The notes: generated by a model from the sequence alone, not told the origin. A DNA stretch of 9,293 nucleotides from Lachnospiraceae bacterium (GCA_017964055.1 JAGCSS010000097.1:1-9293), one strand, 5' to 3'; positions 1-6,529 are shown, numbered from the stretch's first letter. Numbers and translations: made by a program.

Positions 1-18
1 AAAACGGAGGTGGAAGTT

Positions 19-168
19 GTGCGAGTACAAATTACATTAGCATGCACAGAGTGCAAGCAGCGTAACTACAACACGACGAAAGAGAAAAAGAATCATCCTG
101 ACAGAATGGAAACAAAGAAGTACTGCAGATTCTGCAAGAAGCACACCATGCACAAGGAAACGAAGTAA
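19..168 (+). CDS. rpmG: 50S ribosomal protein L33 (zinc-binding form)
   Basis: Reading from a GTG start gives a 49-residue protein beginning [13 protein letters not shown] and ending HKETK, which is full length for bacterial L33. Four cysteines form two CxxC pairs (C9/C12 and C36/C39), the zinc-ribbon or C+ form of this large-subunit protein. The GTG start is supported by GGAGG at 6-10, eight bases upstream, and by agreement with the usual L33 N-terminus. The protein is very basic and binds 23S rRNA near the E site. The gene is the first of a tightly spaced run, followed 17 bases later by secE, the usual order in Firmicutes. Its promoter lies outside the window. Confidence 0.95.
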   Translation: MRVQITLACTECKQRNYNTTKEKKNHPDRMETKKYCRFCKKHTMHKETK

Positions 169-185
169 GGGAAAGGAAGGTACTT

Positions 186-401
186 ATGGCAGAGACAAAC
201 AAAGCGGCTGCTAATACCAAGCCTGCAAAGAAGAGCTTCCTCAAGGGTGTTCGCTCCGAGTGGAGGAAGATCACCTGGCCTTCAAAGGAGACTTTATTCA
301 AGGAGTCTACCGCAGTTGTAATTATTTCTATCCTTCTGGGCTTGCTCATTGCATTGATCGATGCAGCGATCAAACTCGGACTCGACAAGATCATTGTTTG
401 A
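186..401 (+). CDS. secE: Protein translocase subunit SecE
   Basis: This 71-residue protein is the small essential SecE subunit of the SecYEG translocon in the cytoplasmic membrane, where it clamps SecY. The family hallmark is the amphipathic segment EWRKITWPSKET at residues 25-36, followed by one transmembrane helix at about residues 42-62. The lysine/alanine-rich N-terminus is cytosolic. Its length matches single-TM SecE of Gram-positive bacteria (about 60-75 residues), rather than the three-TM enterobacterial form. AAGGAAGG at 173-180 is the ribosome binding site. It lies between rpmG and nusG, the near-universal arrangement. Confidence 0.96.
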   Translation: MAETNKAAANTKPAKKSFLKGVRSEWRKITWPSKETLFKESTAVVIISILLGLLIALIDAAIKLGLDKIIV

Positions 402-421
402 TAGACTAGATAGGAGTAAAT

Positions 422-940
422 ATGGCAGAAGCTAAATGGTACGTTGTTCATACCTACTCGGGTTATGAAAACAAGGTCATGCTTGACCTTAAGAAAACAA
501 TTGAAAACAGAGGGCTTCAGGACCAGATATTAGATGTTTCGGTTCCCGTGCAGACTGTCACCGAGATCAGAGCCGGTGTCAAGAAGCAGGTTGAAAAGAA
601 GATGTTCCCCGGATACGTGCTCATCAACATGATCATGAATGATGACACCTGGTATATCGTAAGAAATACCCGCGGCGTAACAGGCTTCGTAGGTCCCGGA
701 TCAAAGCCGGTTCCCCTTTCCGAAGAGGAGATGGACGCGATGTACAACGGACCGAGCGAGATACTGCTTGACTATGAAGAAGGCGACACGGTTACGATCA
801 TCAACGGTACATGGAAAGACAGTCAGGGTGTGGTTAGAGCCATTGACCTGGACGCACAGACCGTGACGATCAATATCGATATGTTCGGCAGGGAGACACC
901 TGTTGAACTCGGACTTACGGATGTAAGATCCGACAATTAA
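422..940 (+). CDS. nusG: Transcription termination/antitermination protein NusG
   Basis: The 172-residue product has the standard two-domain NusG structure. The NGN domain begins with KWYVVHTYSGYENKV (residues 5-19) and includes MFPGYVLINM (61-70), and it contacts the RNA polymerase clamp to control pausing. The C-terminal KOW domain (about 118-170) contains EGDTVTIINGTWKDSQG and the conserved FGRETPVEL segment. It normally contacts NusE (ribosomal protein S10) or, where Rho is used, Rho. The usual KOW Gly-Pro-Phe turn reads Gly-Thr-Trp here (129-131), a mild departure. TAGGAG about ten bases upstream is the ribosome binding site. The gene starts 20 bases after secE in the same operon. Confidence 0.96.
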   Translation: MAEAKWYVVHTYSGYENKVMLDLKKTIENRGLQDQILDVSVPVQTVTEIRAGVKKQVEKKMFPGYVLINMIMNDDTWYIVRNTRGVTGFVGPGSKPVPLSEEEMDAMYNGPSEILLDYEEGDTVTIINGTWKDSQGVVRAIDLDAQTVTINIDMFGRETPVELGLTDVRSDN

Positions 941-978
941 CATAGTTTTTTATTCGATTATGAAAAGAGGAGACAATA

Positions 979-1404
979 ATGGCTAAGAAAGTTACAGGTT
1001 ACATTAAGTTACAGATTCCTGCAGGCAAGGCGACTCCGGCACCCCCGGTTGGTCCCGCACTTGGACAGCACGGTGTTAACATCGTTCAGTTCACAAAGGA
1101 ATTCAATGCCAGAACGGCACAGATGGGTGATCTGATCATCCCCGTAGTTATTACGGTATACGCAGACAGAAGCTTCAGCTTCATCACAAAGACTCCTCCC
1201 GCAGCTGTTCTTCTCAAGAAGGCCTGCAACATCAAGACCGCGTCGGGTCAGCCCAACAAGGTTAAGGTTGCTACCATCAAGAGATCAGAGGTACAGAAGA
1301 TCGCAGAGCAGAAGATGCCCGATCTTAATGCCGCAAGCATCGAAGCTGCAACAAGTATGATTGCCGGTACCGCTCGTTCGATGGGTATCGTAGTTGAGGA
1401 CTAA
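979..1404 (+). CDS. rplK: 50S ribosomal protein L11
   Basis: The 141-residue protein is full-length L11. It binds the 23S rRNA GTPase-associated centre and takes part in factor-dependent GTP hydrolysis and in (p)ppGpp signalling by ribosome-bound RelA-type enzymes. The proline-rich N-domain motif [15 protein letters not shown] (residues 21-35) is present, including P22 and P23, where thiostrepton-resistance changes occur in other bacteria. The C-terminal RNA-binding domain contains [13 protein letters not shown] and ends [15 protein letters not shown] about seven bases upstream is the ribosome binding site. The 38-base gap from nusG shows no clear terminator, so it is probably cotranscribed. 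Confidence 0.97.
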   Translation: MAKKVTGYIKLQIPAGKATPAPPVGPALGQHGVNIVQFTKEFNARTAQMGDLIIPVVITVYADRSFSFITKTPPAAVLLKKACNIKTASGQPNKVKVATIKRSEVQKIAEQKMPDLNAASIEAATSMIAGTARSMGIVVED

Positions 1405-1483
1405 TTGACAACATTTAACAAAATCACATTTGAAGAAGTGGAAGGATTCACGAGGATCCGCTAACACCACCAGGAGGTAAATA
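1405..1483 (+). promoter_or_regulatory. Probable ribosomal protein L1 autoregulatory leader before rplA
   Basis: The 79-base spacer before rplA holds GTGG (1438-1441) pairing with CCAC (1467-1470), and GGAT (1444-1447) pairing with ATCC (1456-1459). A two-base bulge (AA) on the 5' side faces a seven-base strand (GCTAACA) on the 3' side. Two short stems flanking an asymmetric internal loop just ahead of the Shine-Dalgarno sequence (AGGAGG, 1472-1477) is the architecture of L1-binding mRNA sites, where free L1 represses its own translation. The structure is read by eye, and only the position and general form match, so the assignment is tentative. Confidence 0.5.
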
Positions 1484-2182
1484 ATGAAAAGAGGAAAAAA
1501 ATACCAGGAAGCAGCGAAGCTCATCGATAAGACTGCTCTTTACGATGTAGCTGATGCATGCAGTTTAGTTAAGAAGACATCTACAGCTAAGTTTGACGAG
1601 ACCATCGAAGCTCATTTCCGCATGGGTCTGGACGGACGTCATGCAGATCAGCAGATCCGCGGCGCCGTAGTTCTCCCTCACGGAACAGGTAAGACTGTTC
1701 GCGTTCTCGTTTTCGCTAAGGGACCCAAGGTTGCAGAGGCTGAGGCAGCAGGCGCTGACTATGTAGGCGGCGACGAGCTGATCCCTAAGATCCAGAACGA
1801 CGGCTGGTTTGAGTTCGACGTAGTTGTTGCTACTCCCGACATGATGGGCGTTGTAGGACGTCTCGGTCGTGTACTCGGACCTAAGGGCTTAATGCCTAAC
1901 CCCAAGGCCGGCACCGTAACAATGGACGTTGCAGGCGCTATCAAGGATATCAAAGCCGGTAAGATCGAGTATCGTCTCGACAAGACCAACATCATTCACT
2001 GCCCTATCGGAAAGGCTTCCTTCACCGAGGAGCAGCTTACCGACAACGCTAACGCACTTATCTCCGCGCTGATCAAGGCTAAGCCCGCTGCAGCAAAGGG
2101 ACAGTACATCAAGAGCGCTACCATCGCAGCATCGATGGGCCCCGGCATCAAGCTGAATCCCAACAGACTGGTTGAGGCATAA
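1484..2182 (+). CDS. rplA: 50S ribosomal protein L1
   Basis: The 232-residue product is full-length L1, the protein of the mobile L1 stalk that helps release deacylated tRNA from the E site. It also acts as a translational repressor of its own mRNA. The family signature [20 protein letters not shown] covers residues 125-144, and [14 protein letters not shown] (37-50) is the typical start of domain I. AGGAGG lies six bases before the ATG. Usually rplJ and rplL follow directly, but here a strong terminator lies only 21 bases after the stop, so this is the last gene of the operon. Confidence 0.97.
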   Translation: MKRGKKYQEAAKLIDKTALYDVADACSLVKKTSTAKFDETIEAHFRMGLDGRHADQQIRGAVVLPHGTGKTVRVLVFAKGPKVAEAEAAGADYVGGDELIPKIQNDGWFEFDVVVATPDMMGVVGRLGRVLGPKGLMPNPKAGTVTMDVAGAIKDIKAGKIEYRLDKTNIIHCPIGKASFTEEQLTDNANALISALIKAKPAAAKGQYIKSATIAASMGPGIKLNPNRLVEA

Positions 2183-2203
2183 AATACGACTTTATAACTT
2201 CAG

Positions 2204-2240
2204 AGGGCGCCGCCTGCTTGCAGCAGGCGGCGCCCTTTTT
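2204..2240 (+). terminator. Intrinsic terminator of the rpmG-rplA operon
   Basis: A perfect 14-base GC-rich stem (AGGGCGCCGCCTGC at 2204-2217 with its complement at 2223-2236) encloses a five-base loop and runs into a T tract (2236-2240). It lies just past the rplA stop. This is a textbook Rho-independent terminator and the strongest in the window. Confidence 0.95.
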
Positions 2241-2271
2241 CTGATGTCTGAGGCTGTCCTCCTTAAGCTGC

Positions 2272-2450
2272 GGTCGGTGTCCGTGTAAAATTATCCCAAA
2301 ACACGGTCGGCTGCCTTCGCCGGGCATCGCACTAATTGTCGCGTTCTCTCGGCGACGCAAGAAAATAAGGGTCGCCTTCGAACGCGCACAGTGCTCGCGC
2401 GGCTCAGTCGCTCCCTATCGTTTTGGGATAATCTCACACGTACGCCGGCC
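2272..2450. repeat. 179-base foldback element with 31-base inverted terminal arms
   Basis: ATTATCCCAAAAC at 2290-2302 is repeated perfectly in inverse at 2420-2432. The pairing continues outwards in register, so 2272-2302 and 2420-2450 match at 26 of 31 positions, with two of the five mismatches being G-T. Inside, further nested pairs stack: 2308-2313 with 2405-2410 (one G-T), 2329-2333 with 2390-2394, 2340-2345 with 2381-2386, and GGCGAC (2351-2356) with GTCGCC (2371-2376). The whole unit therefore forms one long interrupted hairpin on either strand. It codes for no convincing protein and lies between two convergent transcription units. It could be a MITE-like non-autonomous mobile element or a structured RNA. 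No flanking target-site duplication was seen. Confidence 0.7.
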
Positions 2451-2468
2451 TTTGTTGGTGAAGAAGAG

Positions 2469-2493
2469 GGCTTCCGCAGAATTTGTGGAAGCC
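2469..2493. repeat. GGCTTCCGC-type hairpin, upstream copy
   Basis: GGCTTCCGCA (2469-2478) pairs with TGTGGAAGCC (2484-2493) around a five-base loop, giving ten pairs with one G-T wobble when read on the plus strand. It closely resembles the hairpin at 2563-2593, about 90 bases away, suggesting local duplication. On the minus strand it is followed only by a pyrimidine-rich CTCTTCTT stretch, so it may be a weak second terminator for the minus-strand operon. Two small stems follow, at 2494-2508 (GCTCT/AGAGC) and 2516-2530 (GCTGC/GCAGC). Nothing else is recognisable up to 2562. Confidence 0.5.
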
Positions 2494-2562
2494 GCTCTCC
2501 GGTAGAGCAGATAAAGCTGCCTCAAGCAGCAGCGTATTTATGGCAGGAACTGGGCACATAAA

Positions 2563-2593
2563 AACGGCTTCCGCGGAACTTGCGGAAGCCGTT
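2563..2593 (-). terminator. Intrinsic terminator of the minus-strand chemoreceptor operon
   Basis: AACGGCTTCCGC (2563-2574) and its exact complement (2582-2593) form a 12-pair stem with a seven-base loop. Read on the minus strand, it begins 10 bases after the stop codon of the repeat protein and ends in TTTTT (plus-strand A run, 2560-2564). Orientation and distance fit a Rho-independent terminator. The plus-strand side has only a scattered T run, so a bidirectional role is less certain. Confidence 0.8.
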
Positions 2594-2603
2594 GTATTTT
2601 GAT

Positions 2604-4214
2604 TTATTGACCGAGTGTTGCGAAGAGAGCCGCGATCTGCTCGGGTGACATGGCCGCGTTTGGATCGGAAGGAATCTCGACTGCAGGAGGCGCAGGAGCA
2701 GGCTCGGGTTCGGGAGCCGGAGCGGGCTCAGCGGGAGCAGCATTGGCATCGAACATGGCAGCGATCTGCTCGGGAGTAAGAGCCGCGTTGGGATCGGAGG
2801 GAATCTCGACTGCAGGTGCCGCAGGAGCGGGTTCAGGAGCAGGCTCGGGTTCAGGTATCGGAGCGGGCTCTGCGGGAGCAGCATTGGCAGCAAACATGGC
2901 AGCGATCTGCTCGGGAGTAAGAGCCGCGTTGGGATCTGAGGGGATCTCGACTGCAGGTGCCGCGGGTGCAGGCTCAGGAGTTGCCTCTACTACAGGTTCA
3001 GGAGCGGGTTCGGGAACTGCCTCAACTACGGACTCAGGAGCTGCCTCAACTACGGGTTCGGGAGCAGACTCGGGAGCTGCCTCAACAACGGGCTCAGGAG
3101 CTGCTTCGACAGCAGGTTCAGGAACAGGTTCAGGAACGGGCTCAGGAGCTGCCTCAACAACAGGCGCGGGAGCGGGTTCGGGAGCAGGCGCTGCAGCGGG
3201 CTTGGGAGCCGCAGCCTTAGTCTTGGGCTTGGCGGCTACTTTCGGCTTAGCCGCAGTCTTAGGAGCCGGAGCGGGTGCTGCTTCTGCGGCAGGCGCAGGT
3301 TCGGGAGCTAGCTCGACTACGGGTTCGGGAACTGCCTCAACCACGGGCTCGGGAGCTGTCTCAACAACAGGCTCGGGAACTGCTTCAACAACAGGTTCGG
3401 GAGCTGCTTCGACTACGGGCTCGGGAACTGCCTCAATAACAGGTTCGGGAATCGGTTCAGGAACTGCTTCGATTGCAGGCTCGGGAATTGCCTCGGCCAC
3501 AGGCTCGGGGACTGTTTCAGCCTCTGCGGGAATGTCCGCGTCAAGTGAGATATCGGGGATTGCGGCAATATCGGGCTCTGCGGGGATGTCCGCATCAAGT
3601 GCGATATCAGGAATCGCGGCGATATCAGTATCTGCGGGGATATCCGCGTCAAGCGATATATCTGGAACAGCAGCGATGTCAGGCTCTGCGGAGATGTCCG
3701 CGTCAAGCGAAATATCCGGGATCGCATCGAGTGAGGGTTCTCCGGGGATGTCCGCAGGTTCGGGAATAGCCTCGGGTACGGGAACTGCTGCGGCCGCGGG
3801 CTCGGGGATCGCGTCGGGCGCGGGCACGGCAGCGATCTCGGACTCGGCCTGCTCTGCCATGGCACGGATGTTGGCGCGATTGACCGCCATGAAACCGTCG
3901 GATCTGGGCTCTTCGGCCTCAGCGGCGGGAGCCTCCTCGGGTACGGCGGCAGCGACCTCGGGGATCCGGAGATCACCTACCTCGTCTATGATCGTCTTTA
4001 ATGCGTCGATTCTCTTCTTGAGCTCGGCGCATTCTTCCACCTGAGCCCTGAGCGCGGCGTTTTCACGCTTTAAGGCCTTGTTTTCGTCGGTGGTCTTTGT
4101 GATGAGACGCGCGAGGAAATAAGAGCTGAAGACGTAATCTCTCATCATGGGATCGAGTTTGCTGATGTCCAGATTATCGAGAACCTCGATATCGGCGGGC
4201 AGATCGTTCAACAT
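2604..4214 (-). CDS. Low-complexity Ala/Pro/Glu repeat protein with coiled coil and three C-terminal FliM-like helix motifs
   Basis: I do not recognise a named family for this 536-residue protein. Residues 1-41 form a short folded-looking segment, and about 42-78 is a probable coiled coil (ENKALKRENAALRAQVEE). Residues 164-235 are four 18-residue repeats around PDISLDADIPAEPDIA. Residues 236-308 and 350-416 are mainly PEPVVEA-type repeats, separated by a patch with seven lysines (319-338). The C-terminus has three copies of VEIPSDPNA followed by LTPEQIAAMF or MSPEQIAALF (from residues 422, 469 and 512), the last ending the protein. There is no signal peptide or membrane helix, so it should be cytoplasmic and largely disordered. 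AAGGAGG precedes the ATG, which lies 18 bases after the chemoreceptor stop, so the genes are cotranscribed and perhaps coupled. A chemotaxis accessory or scaffold role is inference from context and the motif. Confidence 0.85.
   Translation of the reverse strand: MLNDLPADIEVLDNLDISKLDPMMRDYVFSSYFLARLITKTTDENKALKRENAALRAQVEECAELKKRIDALKTIIDEVGDLRIPEVAAAVPEEAPAAEAEEPRSDGFMAVNRANIRAMAEQAESEIAAVPAPDAIPEPAAAAVPVPEAIPEPADIPGEPSLDAIPDISLDADISAEPDIAAVPDISLDADIPADTDIAAIPDIALDADIPAEPDIAAIPDISLDADIPAEAETVPEPVAEAIPEPAIEAVPEPIPEPVIEAVPEPVVEAAPEPVVEAVPEPVVETAPEPVVEAVPEPVVELAPEPAPAAEAAPAPAPKTAAKPKVAAKPKTKAAAPKPAAAPAPEPAPAPVVEAAPEPVPEPVPEPAVEAAPEPVVEAAPESAPEPVVEAAPESVVEAVPEPAPEPVVEATPEPAPAAPAVEIPSDPNAALTPEQIAAMFAANAAPAEPAPIPEPEPAPEPAPAAPAVEIPSDPNAALTPEQIAAMFDANAAPAEPAPAPEPEPAPAPPAVEIPSDPNAAMSPEQIAALFATLGQ
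2607..2957 (-). repeat. Three coding repeats carrying the PSDPNA-x-[LM]-[ST]-PEQIAA-[ML]-F motif
   Basis: Within the repeat protein, residues 420-536 comprise three copies with spacings of 47 and 43 residues. Each has VEIPSDPNA, then a predicted helix with PEQIAA, with Glu/Pro/Ala linkers between them. The first two copies are nearly identical at the protein level, and the third is shortened by the C-terminus (ending FATLGQ). The linkers differ in length, which points to duplication followed by indels. Confidence 0.85.
3291..3509 (-). repeat. PEPVVEA-type coding repeat tract
   Basis: Residues 236-308 of the repeat protein are a run of roughly eight-residue units of the form PEPVVEA followed by V, A or T. 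On the plus strand this appears as repeated blocks of GGTTCGGGAGCTGCCTC type. Such short degenerate repeats can gain or lose units by slippage. A similar tract lies at residues 350-416, after the lysine-rich segment. Confidence 0.75.
3510..3725 (-). repeat. Four tandem 54-base coding repeats
   Basis: Exactly four 54-base units encode four 18-residue blocks (residues 164-181, 182-199, 200-217 and 218-235) of consensus AIPDISLDADIPAEPDIA, with the last ending in AETV. Aspartates recur at fixed positions. The DNA copies have diverged at synonymous positions more than the protein has, which suggests selection on the protein sequence. Confidence 0.85.
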
Positions 4215-4232
4215 GTGTGTGCCTCCTTATGG

Positions 4233-6287
4233 TTACAGTTTAAATTTCAAAACGGTTTCGTTAAGCGAATCCGATATGAGCTGCTGTTCACCGGCCATAT
4301 TCGCGACATTGTTTATATGACCGGATACCGCTTCTACATTGTCCATGATACTGCGGCTGATCTCAGTGGTTTCCGAAGTGGCGTCGGCGATATCCTGGAT
4401 AGCCATCGTAACTTCGCCGATGATGGTCCTGATGCTCTGGGCCATATTCGAGATGTTATCGCTGCTTTCCTTGAAACTCTCGGCATCCTTGCCGTACTGG
4501 TCGGCAACGGTGACGAAGTTGCGGTAATCGGGCGTAACGGTGGACTTGAGGAAATCAAGCAGTTCGTTGGCCGAGTCGGTAAGCTCGGTAAATGCGGCCT
4601 GAACCTCGCCGATCGTTTTCTGAATAGCGCCGACAGTCTCTGTGGTATTGCCCGCGAGGGAACCGATCTCATTGGCAACGACTGCGAATCCGCGGCCGGC
4701 TTCGCCTGCGCGAGCCGATTCGATGGAAGCGTTCAGCGAGAGCAGATTGATCTCCTCGGCAATATTGGAGATAACATCGGCCAGAGTGCTGACATTGGCA
4801 ACGACCTTAGCGCCCTCAATGCTGCGCTCAAGCTGCTTCTGGTACTTTTCGGTAAGAGCCTGCGCGGTCTCGAAAGACTTTCTGGACTGCTGCTCGATCT
4901 CGGCGGCACGGGCAACGATCTCTTTGCTCATGTTCATTGTCTGATCGGTCTCGCCCGTAAGCATCGTGATATTTGCGAGAACCTCTTCCGAGGAGGCGTT
5001 GACCTCTTCGGTAGCGGAACTGGTGGTACTCATTTCGTCGTTTACACGGCCGGTCATATTGCGGATGTCTTCGAATTTGTCAGCCAGCTCGACGGAAGCC
5101 TCGTTCATCTGCGAGGATGATTTGTCGAGGGAAGCAGCGTAACCCGCGATGCCGCTGATTATGCCCTTGTTGTTGTCGTACATCTCGTTTAAGGCGCCGC
5201 TCATAACGCCGATCTCGTCCTCGGAAGTCACATTCAGGCGGTCGACGGTGAAATTGCCCTGAGAGAGCTCTCCGACGAAATTCTTGACGTTGATCGTCTT
5301 TTTGGAAATATCCCTGATGACCAGAGATATGAGAAGTATCTCAACGATGACCGCGATGACCGAAACGAGCGCCATGATGAGCATGAGCCTGTTGACCGAG
5401 CTGTAGATCTCGATATCCGTGATATGTATCATGAGTTTCCAGCCGGTCGAGGGCACTGTGGTATAATATACAGTTTCGGCACCTCTGTCCGAGCTCATGT
5501 TTTCGGTACCGGTCGCCCGGCCCATAACGGCGGCTCCGACACCGGCCATGTCTTTGTCGCTGTCTTCGGTAATCTTTCGCGCGTTCGCGATCTTGGAATC
5601 ATCGACGCCGGCCAGATATGTTCCGACGCTGTCAAGCATGATGGCTTTGCCGGTCTTGCCGACGCTTATGCCGTTTACCAGATCGGTGATCGAAGAAAGC
5701 TCGATATCGACGGTAACGCAGCCGAGGTACTTGCCGTCATCCGAGAGGATCGGGGCGGAGCAGGTACTCATTATGAGCCCGGAAGTGGGATCGTAATAGG
5801 GGTCGGTAATGACGGCCGAAGTGGAATTCTTCGCGTTTAAATAGTATTCCTGTATGAAATAGTTGTATTCTGCGTTGCTGTATTCGTAGGTGACGGTGAT
5901 ATTGCCGCCGTCCTTGTATATATAAGGCCCGAAATACTCCAGGGCGGCATCGAATGTGTATGGCTCGAACCACAGTCCGCTGCCGAGAATCATGTCATCC
6001 GACTGGATGATGCGGGTGAGTATGTTCTGATACTCTCTGGCACTGGTATGTGTATAGTTGCCTGCTACCATGTCGGAAATTATGGTCGCGGCAGTGGAAA
6101 TACCTGTTAATTTCTCTTCGACATTTCTTTCTGCGGCCGAAAGTTCGGCGTACATTCTGTTGTCGAGCTGCTCGCCGATGGCCTTTTGGCTGCTGGCGAT
6201 ACTGACGAGGGTCAGTATCAGCATCGGGATGATCAGTACCGGAAGAACGAAGGTGAGCATGCGGGTGCTGATTTTTTTGAATTTCAT
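4233..6287 (-). CDS. Methyl-accepting chemotaxis protein with dCache sensor domain
   Basis: The 684-residue transmembrane chemoreceptor has TM1 at about residues 10-31, an extracellular dCache-type sensor at about 35-290, and TM2 at about 300-324. A HAMP-like segment (about 325-378) and a long coiled-coil signalling domain follow. The hairpin tip (about 507-546, with [20 protein letters not shown] and FAVVANEI) is the kinase-control region that binds CheA/CheW. The sensor has the [11 protein letters not shown] block typical of dCache_1. In the position of the amino-acid-binding RxWY motif it reads QEYY, so the ligand is probably not a classical amino acid. No C-terminal CheR-tethering pentapeptide is present. 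The start was chosen at the second Met (6287), which has GAGGAG eight bases upstream. An in-frame ATG at 6305 lacks a good site. The repeat protein follows 18 bases downstream. Confidence 0.93.
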   Translation of the reverse strand: MKFKKISTRMLTFVLPVLIIPMLILTLVSIASSQKAIGEQLDNRMYAELSAAERNVEEKLTGISTAATIISDMVAGNYTHTSAREYQNILTRIIQSDDMILGSGLWFEPYTFDAALEYFGPYIYKDGGNITVTYEYSNAEYNYFIQEYYLNAKNSTSAVITDPYYDPTSGLIMSTCSAPILSDDGKYLGCVTVDIELSSITDLVNGISVGKTGKAIMLDSVGTYLAGVDDSKIANARKITEDSDKDMAGVGAAVMGRATGTENMSSDRGAETVYYTTVPSTGWKLMIHITDIEIYSSVNRLMLIMALVSVIAVIVEILLISLVIRDISKKTINVKNFVGELSQGNFTVDRLNVTSEDEIGVMSGALNEMYDNNKGIISGIAGYAASLDKSSSQMNEASVELADKFEDIRNMTGRVNDEMSTTSSATEEVNASSEEVLANITMLTGETDQTMNMSKEIVARAAEIEQQSRKSFETAQALTEKYQKQLERSIEGAKVVANVSTLADVISNIAEEINLLSLNASIESARAGEAGRGFAVVANEIGSLAGNTTETVGAIQKTIGEVQAAFTELTDSANELLDFLKSTVTPDYRNFVTVADQYGKDAESFKESSDNISNMAQSIRTIIGEVTMAIQDIADATSETTEISRSIMDNVEAVSGHINNVANMAGEQQLISDSLNETVLKFKL

Positions 6288-6295
6288 ATAATGGT

Positions 6296-6301
6296 CTCCT
6301 C
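6296..6301 (-). promoter_or_regulatory. Ribosome binding site fixing the chemoreceptor start
   Basis: On the minus strand GAGGAG lies eight bases before the ATG ending at 6285, giving a protein starting [11 protein letters not shown]. The longer in-frame reading would start inside the leader immediately upstream of this site. Confidence 0.75.
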
Positions 6302-6348
6302 TCATGGAACTGCGGGCTTACTGTTGCCCGACAAAAAAGTCCGACATA

Positions 6349-6362
6349 TGACAATCGTGTCA
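6349..6362. promoter_or_regulatory. Inverted repeat TGACA-N4-TGTCA, possible operator
   Basis: A perfect five-base dyad with a four-base centre lies about ten bases downstream of the expected transcription start of the minus-strand promoter at 6378-6406. Its position suits a repressor site or a small leader hairpin. No known regulator consensus is recognised. Confidence 0.3.
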
Positions 6363-6377
6363 GGGGGGATCACGCTG

Positions 6378-6406
6378 ATTATACACTATAATTTATGATT
6401 TGTCAC
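6378..6406 (-). promoter_or_regulatory. Sigma-A type promoter of the chemoreceptor operon
   Basis: On the minus strand GTGACA (6406-6401, five of six consensus bases) is separated by exactly 17 bases from a perfect TATAAT (6383-6378). This predicts a start near 6371 and a leader of about 84 bases before the chemoreceptor ATG. It is a housekeeping-type promoter. I saw no sigma-28 (flagellar class) pattern in the leader or just upstream. Confidence 0.75.
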
Positions 6407-6529
6407 GAATTATGTATTGAAAAACAGAAGTTTATGTAATTAAAAGATTATAAACACAAAAACAGAATTAAAGAGAACAAGGACATTATTCCGAAAGAAA
6501 TGCGGAAAAAGTCTGAAGCAGCGATCGGA
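6407..6529. other. AT-rich divergent intergenic stretch without a recognised gene
   Basis: This part of the space between the chemoreceptor promoter and the LRR gene is rich in A on the plus strand. It contains no reading frame with a plausible ribosome binding site. A weak stem, TTCCG (6489-6493) with CGGAA (6503-6507), is the only structure noticed. It probably carries upstream regulatory sequence for the divergent genes. Confidence 0.4.

Noticed and set aside
2148..2360. Small minus-strand frame over the rplA terminator and foldback element
   Set aside because: It runs through a strong terminator hairpin, shows no ribosome binding site and has no recognisable sequence.
2441..2530. Possible tRNA suggested by several small stems
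   Set aside because: No T-loop (GTTCRA), acceptor stem or anticodon arm with correct spacing can be assembled.
2957..3509. Regular short repeats that might suggest a CRISPR array
   Set aside because: The units are in-frame codon repeats of PEPVVEA type with no unique spacers of constant length.
2650..4044. Long plus-strand frame of 464 codons (Gly/Ser/Ala/Thr rich)
   Set aside because: It is the antisense of the Ala/Pro/Glu repeat gene. The biased codons of that gene leave few stops opposite. There is no ribosome binding site or recognisable fold, while the minus-strand frame has a good ribosome binding site, a coiled coil and operon context.
4215..5120. Plus-strand frame of 301 codons
   Set aside because: It lies opposite the conserved signalling domain of the chemoreceptor, has no ribosome binding site, and its composition is that of a shadow frame.
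6288..6371. Possible c-di-GMP or other riboswitch in the chemoreceptor leader
   Set aside because: The predicted leader is only about 84 bases and shows no GEMM-type conserved segments, only small hairpins.
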